A stretch of 64,000 bases of DNA from Angiostrongylus vasorum (GCA_018806985.1 JADANN010000222.1:1006001-1070000), one strand, 5' to 3'; positions 44,501-55,878 are shown, numbered from the stretch's first letter. Made by a program: numbers and translations. Notes: a model not told the origin generated them from the letters alone.

Positions 44501-47500
44501 ATCTTTTCATTTATAGAATGAATATAAATTGTCTTCGTTCTATTCCACCTGGTTCGACTGCAAGTATGGCACTAGCTAGGTATGATGTTTTCCAATGCTT
44601 TTATAACCCAGAAAGCTATTCCAAGGAAAAAGAGCGAATAATTTTTATATATTTACTTATTGCATTGGAAAGACGTAATGCAAGTTTTATTTGAACTATT
44701 CCTGAAGAAAGTATGAGAAAGTAATCGACTGATCTTGCATTAAAATATGGGCTAGTTTTCTAGTCATCTGCTTAGAACGTCTATAGTGCAATTTTTCACT
44801 CAAGGTGGATTCATCTTCCACTCTTGTAAAGAAAATTATGTCATTGTCTCTGATTCACTTCGTTAGTAGAAACAAGACTTTCTGACGGAAATAGTTATCA
44901 GGAGTGATATTCATGCTTTATACATGAGTCCTAAGGGGCACGTGTAGCGCAGTGGTCGGAGGCGTACCGCAATACATACGGGATCGATCTCCGTGCCCAT
45001 GGCCCACCAAGCCTACCATCACTACGGGGTGGGCAAACTGATACCAGACTTGTCTGGAAGGATAGCAGCACTGGCTCGATACATCGATAGGCCATCGCGA
45101 GTCATTGTAAAACGCACCCTCAGGGGATTGATCAACGTCGAGAGGTTTATCCTTTGTCCTTTGCATAAGTTATCATCACAACAGGCAGGTGGATTCGACT
45201 AGAGTAATTGCCAAAACATGGTCATAACTACTGATTGGAAAAAAAATACTGGATTCTGGACTTTCTTTTGAAATATCCATTGATGTAACAATCGGCGGCA
45301 AGGGTGTAAGTCTAGAGTTTGAAACATATGACTTAAGAAAATGTTCCAAGTGCAAAAAAGTTCATTTTTTAGACGATTACACTCCTGTTTAAGTCCGTGG
45401 TATGACGATTTCTTAACGTGACAGGTAAAGGCTAAGATTCTTCCCACTTTGTTACTCCCGTTCTTCGTAATTTCCAAGCGTTCTGGAACCATCTAAGTGG
45501 CAAAGCGTTCGATACTTAGGTGCAACTCAAAAAAGACAACCATTTCATTGCGTGATAATCGATGAAGTAGTATATGAAAGGCATTTGTACTGGTTATATT
45601 CCGCATTGATATTGTATCCCAGTAAATTTTAAAATTTTGCGTGTTCAGGTGAAAATCTCTTTGGGACTCAAATCTTTGCCTTTCCAAATTCTAATTTTTA
45701 TATACCCTCCCAACGATTTACCGCCTCATCGTGGCTGGGAGGTGTTCTTCGGTATCGGACTGCGATGTACAGCTGGGATTCATCCCCTGGCAGGGTCTCC
45801 CAAGCTGAGAAGAAGTCCGGCGTTTCCATCAGGAAGCCTATCTAAGAGGAAACCAATACCAGGATCCACCAACGTCCTGGAATCGAAGTCGCATGGTGTT
45901 AGATCTCCCTCAGATCCACAAGGGCTGCGACTGCCTGTGGTGGTGAAGAGCGGGGGCAGACTTTGGCCGGGCTGACTTCGGGACTCCGGGGGAACCATAA
46001 TGGCTTAACCAGCAAATCTCCGAAAAGTGGAGATTATGCTGGGCCATTCAAGTATCAAGTAATTTTCATATGTTGCCCGTCTTCTAAGTCCTTGTGAATA
46101 TCTTCCACGTTTCGAAGTACTTACAACTCTTGCGTATGACTAATGAAGTCTCACTCACCGTTCAACCAATGCAATACCGTTTGTATCCCTAATTCTCCTA
46201 AAGGTGATACATTATGTGATAGTGTAAACTCCGACTCTGCGCACACCTAGGTACTCGCTTCTTCCCTAACATTAACTAGAAACGTTCTCATCGCTAGGCA
46301 AGTAAGTTTGCAAGGAAAGCTGTTAACTCTGCTACCTCAACATGTATGAGGGAAAATTATTAACTCTTGCCGAACCATTATTGTTGAGAAAATACCTTCA
46401 TGTTTGCTCTGAAAAAGGCGTACATCTCCTTTATTCGTTACGAAGACTTCTACGCTGATACAAAATTCTTCACGAGTTATAACCATACGTTTCCGGCTAC
46501 TTTCTGTGGAGCATGTAGTGCAGTGGTTAGAGACGCTAGAAAGTAATATGAATGCGTCGTTTTCTTGTTCAGCAATCGCGAGGTTGTTAAACAGCATACG
46601 TTTACCTCCATAGAAAAGCACAATACAATACAACAGTAGGCTGACGTTTCGGTAGCATCGCCTTCTTCAGAGCTGTTTTTTACGTGTCTTCCAGGGAGTA
46701 AGAGCCGCTTATCAGAGTGGCATATGGCGCAGAATAAAGCGTCATGTTTCCTTCACCGGATAGGCAGAGTTATAAAACATAAGAACTGCTTTATTAACTG
46801 GTCATACAGGAAGTTAGAATGGATAAAATAAGAATAAACTCTCGGCGTTAATCAATCCCTCAGGGATGCGCGATGCATTCGACTTCATTAAGCATCGTTG
46901 GAGGTGATTGAATGCATATCTGGCCTTTGCAATGACTCACGGTGGCCTACGATGTGTCGAGCCAATGTTGCTATCTTCACAGACAAGTGTGGTACCAATT
47001 TGCCGACTCCGAAGGGATGGAAGGCTTGGTGGGCTTGGACACCGGGATTGATGCCATGTGCATTGCAAGGCGCCTTCGACCACTGTGCTACACGCGCCCT
47101 TAATTTAAAGTGAGATGTCAGAATTACAATGAAATTTTTAGAATACATTGTTGTGATTCTCTAGTTTTCTATAATCAAGTCACTATGTGAACATTTAGAG
47201 AAATTTGTATTTTTCCCACCTACTGTTTTTTCGTTTTTGAATGGATAGTGATTTCGAGAAAAATCTCTGAGAATATGTACGATGAACATTATGCGACTGT
47301 AATCGAGTCTTCGATAGTTCTGCTTGTTCGAAGTGTGTTTATATAATCATAATAATGCTGAGATATTTACAAGACTTGGACCGCAAGCCAGATTCTATGA
47401 AAAGGGCTGAGAGAAGAACTATGCAAGGACCTCAGTGGTGCAGTGGGTAAAATGTGACCCTCCGGAAAGCGTAATTGGAGTTCGAGCCTGGCCAGAGATC

Positions 47501-48286
47501 CAAGTTTTGCAGATATCTCAGCATCATTATAGTTGTATTTTACATCATACCTTGCCGTGAAAAAAATAATGGGCAGTAGATAAGAGTTATACATCAACTT
47601 TTTTATTTGCTACCTATTACAGTTTTTCACGGCAGGGGTATTATCTGAAACATAACGGTAATGATGCTTAGATATTTGCAAAACTCCGGACCGCAGGTGG
47701 CTATTGTTGGGAAGGAACGCGCCATTTCTCTTTCCGGGGGCTAACGCGTTCACCACCACACCATGCGTGTCCTTCGTTTCACCTGTCTCTCAGCTATCTT
47801 CTATCGATCAGTACCATCAGCAGTCACCATCAACGGGATTGATCCGGGGAGTCCAAGTCGACACTGAACCCAGTTAAGCTGAGGCTGCAATAAACAGTAA
47901 ATAAAAGGTTAACATTGTGATTTTGACTACAGCCTCAGCTTAATTGGGTTCATTGCCAATTTGGGCTCCTCAGATCAATCCCATTGACGGGTGATTGGTG
48001 ATGGCACTGATCGATAGAAAACTAGCTGAGATGCATGGTGTGGTGGTGAACGCGTTAACCTCCGGAAAGGGTAATAGCGCGTTCATTCCCCGCCATTGAC
48101 ACCTGTGATCCGGAGTTTTGCAAATATCTCAGCATCGTTACGGTTATACATTATGTCCGTATATTCCTTATCTGCTACTATTCTTGTGACCGCACAATAT
48201 TATTAATTTCCAGGTTTTTTGACGAAACAGTTGATCGTACAAAGGCTCCTATCAGCGAAAGGCGACGTCGGGTGCAGCAATTTTAG
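40811..48286 (+). CDS. RABL3-type small GTPase
   Basis: Exons: 40811-40887, 43857-43924, 44020-44162, 44292-44455, 44517-44579 and 48214-48286; 195 residues (human RABL3 ~236). The P-loop GESGVGKTS is at residues 10-18. Then [26 protein letters not shown] (G3, with the WDxGG typical of RABL3), [22 protein letters not shown] (G4 position) and a C-terminal RFFDETVDR with a basic tail. There is no C-terminal prenylation cysteine, as in RABL3. Phases agree at every junction except that exon 3 must leave through a GC donor (GAG|GCTTTG, 44163), which is atypical. RABL3 proteins bind GTP and take part in small-GTPase prenylation and signalling (family knowledge). Intron 1 (3 kb) and intron 5 (3.6 kb) are full of repeats. 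Probably the second gene of an operon with DPH4. Confidence 0.87.
41393..41512. repeat. (TA)n microsatellite
   Basis: About 120 bp of TATATA with TATG/ACAC interruptions, in intron 1 of the RABL3 gene. It is symmetrical and can extrude as a hairpin. Confidence 0.95.
42800..43070 (+). mobile_element. SINE1 copy
   Basis: GGGGCTGGTGTAGCACAGAT, GGTCGGTCCCGTGCC, GTCAAGCCTTCCATCCCTCC, AACAGCACTGGCTCGATATA, AGGCCAGATATGCATTCAGT, TTCCCTCAGGGATTGATCAA and CGCCGAGTGCCTTACC. In RABL3 intron 1. Confidence 0.82.
44937..45155 (+). mobile_element. SINE1 copy, internal deletion
   Basis: The head GCACGTGTAGCGCAGTGGTC (A box) and GGGATCGATCTCC (B box, ~44980), then GCCCACCAAGCCTACCATCA, GCTCGATACATCGATAGGCC and the tail GGGATTGATCAACGTCGAGA with GGTTTATCCTTTG. 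About 50 bp of the body is missing. In RABL3 intron 5. Confidence 0.82.
45705..46055 (+). mobile_element. F3 short element
   Basis: CCCAACGATTTACCGCCTCA, TCGGTATCGGACTGCGATGT, AATACCAGGATCCACCAACG, GATCCACAAGGGCTGCGACT and TGGCTTAACCAGCAAATCTC; ends GATTATGCTGGGCCATTCAA with a small deletion in the shared tail. In RABL3 intron 5. Confidence 0.78.
46560..46680 (-). repeat. PLE-type 3' end
   Basis: The minus strand reads AGCTCTGAAGAAGGCGATGC, TACCGAAACGTCAGCC (46646-46674), then a tail complementary to TCAGCAATCGCGAGGTTG at the outer edge. The CTGANGA and GAAAC boxes are intact; the stem between them is shortened. In RABL3 intron 5. Confidence 0.6.
46835..47105 (-). mobile_element. SINE1 copy
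   Basis: AAACTCTCGGCGTTAATCAA, TCCCTCAGGGATGCGCGATG, ACTTCATTAAGCATCGTTGG, GAGGTGATTGAATGCATATC, GTGTGGTACCAATTTGCCGA, and the head complement TTCGACCACTGTGCTACACG. In RABL3 intron 5. Confidence 0.85.
47335..47595. mobile_element. SINE2 variant, inverted pair
   Basis: A short minus piece (47350-47395: ATGCTGAGATATTTACAAGA) is followed by a plus copy with a clearer tRNA-like head: CCTCAGTGGTGCAGTGGGTA (A box, ~47431) and TTGGAGTTCGAGCCTGG (B box, ~47476), then CAGATATCTCAGCATCATTA and CATACCTTGCCGTGAAAAAA. Confidence 0.75.
47620..48175. mobile_element. Two SINE2 copies as a ~270 bp-arm inverted repeat
   Basis: The left arm (47620-47895) is minus: ACAGTTTTTCACGGCAGGGG, CAAAACTCCGGACCGCAGGT, GTTCACCACCACACCATGCG, GGGATTGATCCGGGGAGTCC. 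The right arm (47930-48175) is plus: CTCAGCTTAATTGGGTTCAT, AGATCAATCCCATTGACGGG, GGTGTGGTGGTGAACGCGTT, GATCCGGAGTTTTGCAAATA. The arms are separated by ~35 bp. In RABL3 intron 5, ending just before its last exon. Confidence 0.8.
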
Positions 48287-48879
48287 CACCACCCATGAGT
48301 TCTTTCTAATTTTCCAATGTTAACTCTCCCTCTATGTGATGTAATCCCATGCAAAGTGTATAATCATTGACCGGAGTTTGATTTTTACAATATTTATGTG
48401 GCTTTCCTGATGAGCTGATTCTTTGACCAGTGCTTTTTCCACATGTTACATTCTTTAGAATAAAAATAGCGTGTTTTGAGTTAACGAGTTCTCGAAGTTC
48501 TTAATAACCATTTAAGAACCATAGTGAGCAAATGTGGGTGTGGAAGTCAGTCGCAGGTACTTCCCACTTGGGTGTGCTTATGCTTACCGCTGCATATCGC
48601 ACTTTCAAGATACCTACCAACGGACAGACAGAAGTGCGAAGGTCTCTGTGAATGGTGGATGACAGGAAACGAATCGAATTGCAAGAAGTGCACAGTATTA
48701 TTCATTTGATGATATCGTGTCACTTAAGGATAAGATATTTTAGGATCAGAACTCGACAACACTTCTTATGAACGTTAAGAATACTAGGGAAATAATGAGC
48801 CCCTATGGTCATGAGGCTGAGCTGCATATACCAGTTAACCAAACTGTTGTTTTCAGAGTGTTAGCTTTTTTTTTACCAT
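48287..48879. other. Intergenic, 3' flank of RABL3
   Basis: AATAAA at ~48460 could be the RABL3 poly(A) signal. No other gene or repeat is recognised. Confidence 0.4.
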
Positions 48880-49010
48880 CTATTATTATTTTTCACGGCA
48901 GGGCATGATGTGAAATGCAACTGGACCTCACGCCAGATTCGAAACCGCGATTGCCCCTTTCCGGGCGGTTCGTTCACGTGTTACCCATTGCACCACTGAG
49001 GCATTTGATT
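48880..49010 (-). mobile_element. SINE2 variant with well-kept tRNA-like boxes
   Basis: On minus: CCTCAGTGGTGCAATGGGTA (A box region) and CGCGGTTTCGAATCTGGCG (B box), then the SINE2 tail ending at TTTCACGGCAGGGC (plus, 48890-48903). The head is like that of 47425-47490, so this is a second SINE2 head type. Confidence 0.72.
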
Positions 49011-50319
49011 TTCCATCCTCTCGGCCAGTGTTCTACCTAGTGTTATTTTCTTAGAAACGTGAACAAGAATACGGTTCGATATAAGCTGGAAAAGTATAGA
49101 AACTAGTGAACCTAAGGTAGTTGACGTCATTTTTGATTTAGTCTCTGTAGGTTTTCGCGCCATGCCGCTCGATCTCTGCACCGCTTTCCTTGGATTCTGA
49201 CGGAACCTGGATGCTATGGTACGGGGAAAAGGAGCGGGAATTCTGTACTAACTACTAACTACTATGCAGCAATTGTGTTTTTATTGGCTTTTTTTCCAGT
49301 GTTGTCGGCTTGTTGCCAAAAATTATTGAGATTGTGAGAATGTGCGGCTAATTGATTTGAACGAGCCAACTATTGGAATGTCTTGTATATACATATGTTC
49401 CTCCCTTCATATCTTCCTCTCTCCTTTTTATCTTCTCCTTGTTATGCTAAGAAAGAAGCGTAATGACTTGGAATCATCCATTTCGTACTTGTTAACTAGT
49501 AAAGATGACTAGCAGAGAACATAGAATAGGCCAGTATTGGTCGAATTCGTTGAGGAGATGTGTTTGGCTTCGTACTTCTCATCCATGGTCAGACTTTACC
49601 CCTTATATGGCTGATTTTAGCTAAGCCTAATGCAAATTCCGGTACAGACCAATCGTCAACCATCCCGTTCCGACCACCCGGGATCATCGATAGCGGTAGG
49701 ATTTCCAAGCGCTTATCCTTTTTCCTTCTTTTTTTTCCCTTCCTCTTCTTCTTTTTCTGTTTTTGTTTGCTTAGTGTTGACTTGCTAAAGGGAAATCATA
49801 AAGAATATAGCTATTACTTTTCGAACTATACGAATTCGATGACGATCACATCGTCAGTGGATTTGTGCTGTGCCAAGACGGCGGTCCATAGGCGCGGGTT
49901 TAGTGCTTGCGTGGCAAAAACCCTTTGGTAAAAGGGCTACTCTTTTCTGTCCGTTAAGGTTTTGCCGGCCTTTAGTGATGAATTTCTTACTTACATTACA
50001 GTTACTGCGAAGATTTTGTTCATGTAAACCAACCAGAACATAGCTAACAGGTGGATATTCCTGCTTTTCATCCGTTTATTCTGGTCCAGTCATCATTTCA
50101 TGGTACAGAAATCATCTAATGTATTTTAGTTTTCTTTAACCTTACTTCTGCTTTTACGTACTGACGTCAAGAAATCCTCCCATAGGCCTTCCACCCTACT
50201 GGGAAGCGTATTTGAAAGTAAATCATTTGAATCATCTGAATCATGCTGTCACATCTTGTAATGATTCCCACTACCGACTTTCTATTAACCTCGGTATTGA
50301 TCGGATCATTGTTTTTATT
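49011..50319. other. Intergenic, nothing recognised
   Basis: No exon with matching neighbours and no known repeat. A pyrimidine-rich stretch lies at 49725-49770. Confidence 0.4.
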
Positions 50320-50580
50320 CTTGTGACCAAACACGAGGTGCTACTTTACTCTTCATTACGGAAAAGCTGACGTTTCGGCGGATTTCGCCTTTCTTAGAGC
50401 CTGGAAAGGTCAAGGTGACCGCAGTCTATCCAGCCTTTACTCAAACACTTAAACCACTTTAGCATTTTCTCTTTCTGTTTATGGAGGTGTTTGGCTGGAT
50501 AGATTGCAGTCAACTTGACCTTCCCAGACTCTGAGGAAGGCGAAATCCGCCGAAGCTGTCAGCATTTCCGTAATACAATC
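50320..50580. repeat. Two PLE 3' ends as an inverted pair
   Basis: Left (50320-50430) is minus: AAACACGAGGTGCTACTTTA, GCTGACGTTTCGGCGGATTT, CGCCTTTCTTAGAGCCTGG. Right (50480-50580) is plus: GATTGCAGTCAACTTGACCT, CTGAGGAAGGCGAAATCCGC, CGAAGCTGTCAGC. Both keep the GGCG/CGCC stem. The left copy has lost the CTGANGA box (CTAAGAA). Confidence 0.7.
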
Positions 50581-50648
50581 TTATAAAGATTCATCTGAAT
50601 CATTTAGTGATATATTACTTATTCATATTACGATATTTTCAGTTGGTT

Positions 50649-53600
50649 ATGTCGGATGACAGGGAATTATCCAAGAATGAACGTTACTTGAAGGTCGTTG
50701 CTGCCGTGTCTGCATACTGGTAGGTTTATCCTCTTTAAGGTTTCTTCTTTTCTTGCTCCAAAATACTATGACTATCCATGCATGTACATTGACCGTTGCA
50801 ATATTTCTAGAGTTAAATGATCATTTTTTATATAGAACCGATACGCATTGACTCCAATGCATCTGATTCGAAAGCGTTAGTCACTTTTGAACCCTACTAT
50901 TGGAAATCGATGCACATGTAATCAACGAGGCGTTGCCATGTCGATAAAATGTCCGTATTTCACCAAGATTTGTTGATGTGCTTATTTCCTAGAACCCATA
51001 AAACACACTTATTTCCACTCTTTTTTTATCCTGAACTTCGTACCCCGAAGACGAAGGCCGTTGCACAGGTGGTGTCTCGTCCGCCAGGACACGATGATAC
51101 GTTCCAATGTATCTAAGGTTCTTGTTGCTGTAATGTATCCATCGGAAATTTTAGAGCTTAGATCTCGTTTTCAAATTTTTAACAATTTTAGTCTTAGACA
51201 AATCTGATGTTGAGGGAATATTTAGGAAAAGTCTTATCTCTCCTTAGAACGACCGAGCTAATTCTTGTAACGTAAGTCGTTAACTCTAATGGTTGAGGAT
51301 TTGTCGAAAAAGCCAACGTCAATCGTTGTGTGGTAAATTCCTGGTGTATTCTGTTTCTTGTTTATTATTCAATCACCATTACCAAAAGATGAGGGGAAAG
51401 GAAGGAAAGTAAAGTAAAATTAAGGAAAAGGAAGAGGTAAAGGAAAGAGAAGAGAAAGGAGGGAAAACTTAAGGGAAATTTTACGATAGATTCGGGCCTA
51501 TGGTCCAGAGTTTCCCACAAAAAACGCTTACTTTTCTTTTTTCGTCTTTCTTTTTCTTCTTTCTGTTCATTTAAATAAAGCTTTTTCATGTACTGTCGTG
51601 TTTCAGGACCTGTTCGATTGGCCTAGTTTTTCTCAATAAATATTTACTAAGCAGCCATGAACTACAGGTTGGCAACCGTTTACAATTTACATGGAGAAAA
51701 TTCAATTTTGTCATATTTTTTATTTCAGCTTAATGCGCCTCTCTTTGTCACGTGGTTCCAGTGTGTGATCACCGTTGTTCTATGCCTCTCGCTGTCATTT
51801 CTGTCGAAAAGTTTCCCTCACACCATCAATTTTCCGCGAATGGCTATCGATGCGAAACTTAGCAGAGAGGTATGATAATAGCTGTTGAAAGGATAATAAC
51901 GGGTTCCATCCCCACAGCACGCGCCTGTTGCCCGGAGTTTTGCAAATATCTCGGCACCGTTGTGGTTATATTTCACATCGTCCCCTGCCATAAGGCAGTA
52001 AATAAGAAGTGACTAAATAATAGCGTCATTCAGCCAGTACTAGTGCTTTCTGAGCGCTAATTCCTTGGAGTAGAACATTTATGCGATAAATTGTGCGATC
52101 AATTGTTTCACATGCAGTACCCTGCTATGAAGAATTATGATAGGCAGTAAATGAAAAGTTAACATTTATGCGATAGTTTATTCCTAACCATCGTCAGTTC
52201 TGTATGTAACTACTGCTATTGTAGATATTACCACTCTCTGTTGTCTTCGTTGGGATGATATCTTTTAATAATCTTTGTCTCAAATATGTTGGAGTGTCAT
52301 TCTATTACATTGGACGTAGTCTAACTACTGTTTTCAACGTCGTGAGTGTTTCAGATTTCTTTCATTTTTCAGCTTTTCATTGTCTTTTCCTCTTCAAATA
52401 TTGTTCTTACATTTCTCATTGCAACAAAGTGCCATATCTTTCATTAACTATAAAGAAAAGGCTGCTATGGGTTTACTAATTGAAGATCTGAATTGTTTCT
52501 TAAGAATACTATCAATACTTCCCAACAGTCTGCCGTCTCATCGTGGCTGGGAAGTGTTCCCGGGTGTCGGGCTGCGATGTGCAGCTGGAGAATTCATCCA
52601 CCATGCAGGGCCTCTCAAGCTGAGAAAGAGTCTGGCGTTTCCCTCAGGAAGCCGAGCTAAGAGTAAACAAATACCAGAATCCACCACCGTCCTGGTATCA
52701 AACTAGTCGCTTGGTGGCAAATCTCCTGATCCACAAGGGCTGTGACAGCCTGTGGTGGTGACGAACTGGAGCAGCCTTTGCCAAGATGACCTGGGGGGTT
52801 CCAGGGAGCTACATTGGCTAAGCTGTCAAAACTCCAAAAAAAATGGAAATTATGCTGGGGCCCGCACAACCAGTGAGCACGGGCCATCCAAGTATCCTAG
52901 GAATTTAGTAAGTAAGAAAACCACCAATAAGACTATGACAAGTCGTCATTCCTTTGCTAATATGAAATACTTAAAATGTAGCTTCTGTTCGAGATTGAAT
53001 CTGTTTACTAGCTCTACATACGTACTTAATTCAAGCGGGAAATACTCGCTTACGTTCTAGGTTTGCACATACATAGTTCTTGGCCAAAGCACTTCTGGAC
53101 GGGCGATATGCTGTTGTATTTTAATCATCGCTGGTTTTTTGGTGGGAGTTGATCAAGAGGATGCTTCTGGTGGGTTTTTAAACGGGTTTTTTTTAGGTCA
53201 TGAGAGCCTCCCTTTTTCTATTTTTTACTTATTATTGTTTGACTCCAGCTCCGATTTAGGCTCTCTTTCGGCAATTGGTGTTTTGTATGGAGTTCTAGCG
53301 TCACTTTGTGTTGCATTAAATGCCATTTATACTCAGAGGTGAGTATCTTTAATGTTTTATGGAGGTAAGGATCATGTTATAGCTTTTATACAAGGTTTTT
53401 ACTTGATACTTGATACTTGAATGGCCCGTCCTCACTGGTTGTGCCGGCCCCAGCACATTCTCCACTTTTCGGTGATTTGCTGGTTAAGCCATTGTGGTTC
53501 CGTGGAATCCAGAGGTCAGCCTCGCCAAAGTTCTTAATAGTTTTTGCTTTAGCACATTACCATTTTCCTACTTTTTTTTAAAGTTCAGGCCCAATTTAGC

Positions 53601-55878
53601 CGTGTGTCTATTCCACACTTTTTTCTCAATTACTCTACTTGCCTGTTTTCTTAAGAAAAGTAAGTGATGTGAAGTGCTATTGCTCACCAGTTAATGAAAA
53701 TATCGTCCCTCGTAATAGATAGCTGATGGCACTGGTAGATAGAAAACTGATTGGGAGACGGGCGAAACGAAGGACCTGCATGGTGTGATGGTGAACGCGT
53801 AAATCCGCGGAAAGGGTAATAGCGCGTTTTCGATCCCTACCGCAAAAACCTGCTGTCCCAAGTTTTGCAAATATCTCAGCGTCGTTCTGGTTTTATCTCG
53901 CATAATACCTTGCCGTGAAGAAACTGTACTAGGCAGTAGTATATCAGAGATTAACATCGTCTGTAATGCTTTTATATTAATCGTATGTGTCCAAAGGGGG
54001 CGTTTGTAAAGAAGAAAGAAACTTTTTGAACGGTGGGAAATGCGTTCATATTAAGAAAAGTGTAGAATATCCATTTATAGTGTCTTCTGCTTCACCACAA
54101 AGGATTTATCTTCAGATTGGAACAGCATTTGTGAAGTCGTTTTTGAAGTCTAAAGGCATAAATTCTACTATATAAAGGATAAAGAATAAAACTCTCAGCG
54201 TTGATCAATCCCTGAGGGTTGTGGCATGCATTCGCCTTCGTTAAGCATCGCTGGAGGTGATTGAATGGATATATGGCCTTTACAATTACTCACAGTGACC
54301 TACCAATGTATCGACAGTGTTGCTATCCTTTCAGACGAATCTGGTACCAATTTGCCGACCCACCCCGGAGGAATGGAAGGCTTGATGGGCCAGGGGCGCC
54401 GAGATCGATCCCATGTGTATTGCAGGATGCCTCCGACCACTGCACCAAGCGCTTTCTTTCTACTGTATAAGAGTAGGATAAGGTGTTAAGGTGTTGCATT
54501 TGGAAACCAGTTTTCTACATCACACCCCTGAGCACTTGGAGTGTTTATAAGCCAAGTTCTCCTGTAACAACAGCTGTCAAAAATTGTTAATTTTAACTGT
54601 CTTGGAATACTGATGCTATCAAAGTAATGATGCAGTGCCTCAGAAAGTCTTAATTTTTTCAGTTAAATCCATTTTTTTTCCTAAATTAAAAACTAGGTTC
54701 TCTACAGTGATGCTGAGATATTTGCAAAACTCTGGACCGTAAGGGTCCGCGGTGGGGGATCGAATTCGCTACCACCTTTTCCGGGTGTTGACGCGTTCCC
54801 TACCACATCGTACAGGTCCTTCGTTTCGTCTTTTTCTCAGCCATGTTTTTAAATTATGGTTGCCATCAGCAATCACCTTTCAACAGGATTGATCTGGGGA
54901 GCACAAATAGGCATTTAACCCAGTCAAGCTGAAGTGGGCACCTGCGGTCCGGAGTTTTGCGAATATCTCAGTATCATTGTAGTTATATTCCACATCACAT
55001 TGAATAAAAAGTGACTACATTTAGCTCGCTTTCTATTGTTGGAGACTCAATTTGGCGACTAACTATGTACAACAACCTTAACGCTGTTGTGCTGTTTCTG
55101 CCACTGATGCTTTTATTGTGAGCTTCATGTGAAATATCATTCTATCAGGAATTCTCTTCGTTACCTTAATCAAGTTTTTTGTTCACATGTCGGTTGTTAC
55201 AGTGGAGAAATCGGCGAGCTGATGTATTTTCCACGACTGTTTAATCCAGTGTTTTGGACGTGGATGACGCTTTCAGGTGTTATGGGTTTTCTTATGGGGT
55301 ACGTCACAGGATGGCAAATTCAGGTTTGTTCTCGTCTTGTTAGCGCATGCCGTAGAAGTACTCAACGGGTCTTGTGGCATTTTTCAGAACTGATTTTTTC
55401 ACGAAGTTAAGATGAGTGCTTCAGGCCACCTCTGCTCTTACCCATAACATATCAGGTACTGCAAAGGCTGCTGCGCAAACAGTTATAGCAGTTATATACT
55501 TCTCAGAAATCAAGACATTGATGTGGTTAGTCAGTGTTCATGACTTAATGGTAGTTCTTTATGTTGCATTAATATGCTTCTCTCAATCGAGAAACTGAAC
55601 GGGTTCTTGAGTAAGTAATTCAAGGTTCTCAAGTGACTGTGAAGGTTTTTTTTAGGTGGACAAGCAATGCTATTGTTTTATTTGGTTCAGCAGCGTACAC
55701 CTATGTGAAGAAGCAGGAGATGGACAAGAAGGTTGGTTGGACCACGATTTTACGTACAAGTCGGGTATCGTTTTCAAAGCAGATATTGGCGTTAATTTCT
55801 CAGGTTGTTTCCATGAAATCGAACGACCGGCGTCCGTTGATGAGCACAAAAGTAGATGATGACACGCAGGTTCTCTGA
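50649..55878 (+). CDS. SLC35C1-type GDP-fucose transporter
   Basis: Golgi nucleotide-sugar antiporter importing GDP-fucose for fucosylation (family knowledge). Exons: 50649-50719, 51607-51667, 51729-51869, 52225-52341, 53061-53169, 53260-53338, 55025-55117, 55203-55323, 55425-55525, 55656-55731 and 55804-55878; every phase agrees and the sum is 348 codons, 347 residues (human 364). Diagnostic words: [139 protein letters not shown]. The last intron (55732-55803) is in frame, so a form retaining it with 24 extra residues is possible. A likely trans-splice acceptor (ATTTTCAG) ends at 50642. Introns 3-6 carry SINE1, SINE2 and F3 copies, but splice sites are intact. Confidence 0.93.
51895..52000 (+). 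mobile_element. SINE2 3' fragment
   Basis: GGGTTCCATCCCCACAGCAC, GCCCGGAGTTTTGCAAATAT, CTCGGCACCGTTGTGGTTAT and ATCGTCCCCTGCCATAAGGC. In SLC35C1 intron 3. A further tail-like trace, TACCCTGCTATGAAGAATTA, is near 52120. Confidence 0.7.
52520..52905 (+). mobile_element. F3 short element, full length
   Basis: TTCCCAACAGTCTGCCGTCT, GTGTCGGGCTGCGATGTGCA, GATCCACAAGGGCTGTGACA, GGTTCCAGGGAGCTACATTG, TGGAAATTATGCTGGGGCCC, then GCACAACCAGTGAGCACGGG and CCATCCAAGTATCC. ~385 bp, no coding frame of note. In SLC35C1 intron 4. Confidence 0.82.
53400..53540 (-). mobile_element. F3 3' fragment
   Basis: The plus strand shows the complement of the F3 tail: GATACTTGAATGGCCCGTCC, TCACTGGTTGTGCCGGCCCC, GGTGATTTGCTGGTTAAGCC, ATTGTGGTTCCGTGGAATCC. 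In SLC35C1 intron 6. Confidence 0.75.
53695..53945 (+). mobile_element. SINE2 copy
   Basis: GATGGCACTGGTAGATAGAA, GCATGGTGTGATGGTGAACG, AAAGGGTAATAGCGCGTTTT, CGATCCCTACC, AAGTTTTGCAAATATCTCAG and AATACCTTGCCGTGAAGAAA. In SLC35C1 intron 6. Confidence 0.8.
54180..54460 (-). mobile_element. SINE1 copy
   Basis: AAACTCTCAGCGTTGATCAA, TTCGTTAAGCATCGCTGGAG, GTGATTGAATGGATATATGG, AATCTGGTACCAATTTGCCG, GAGATCGATCCCATGTGTAT and the head complement ACCACTGCACCAAGCGC. In SLC35C1 intron 6. Confidence 0.83.
54705..55010. mobile_element. SINE2 inverted pair
   Basis: Left (54705-54930) is minus: GTGATGCTGAGATATTTGCA, GGTGGGGGATCGAATTCGCT, TCCTTCGTTTCGTCTTTTTC, ACAGGATTGATCTGGGGAGC. Right (54935-55005) is a plus tail piece: CACCTGCGGTCCGGAGTTTT, GCGAATATCTCAGTATCATT. 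It ends about 20 bp before the acceptor of SLC35C1 exon 7. Confidence 0.77.
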
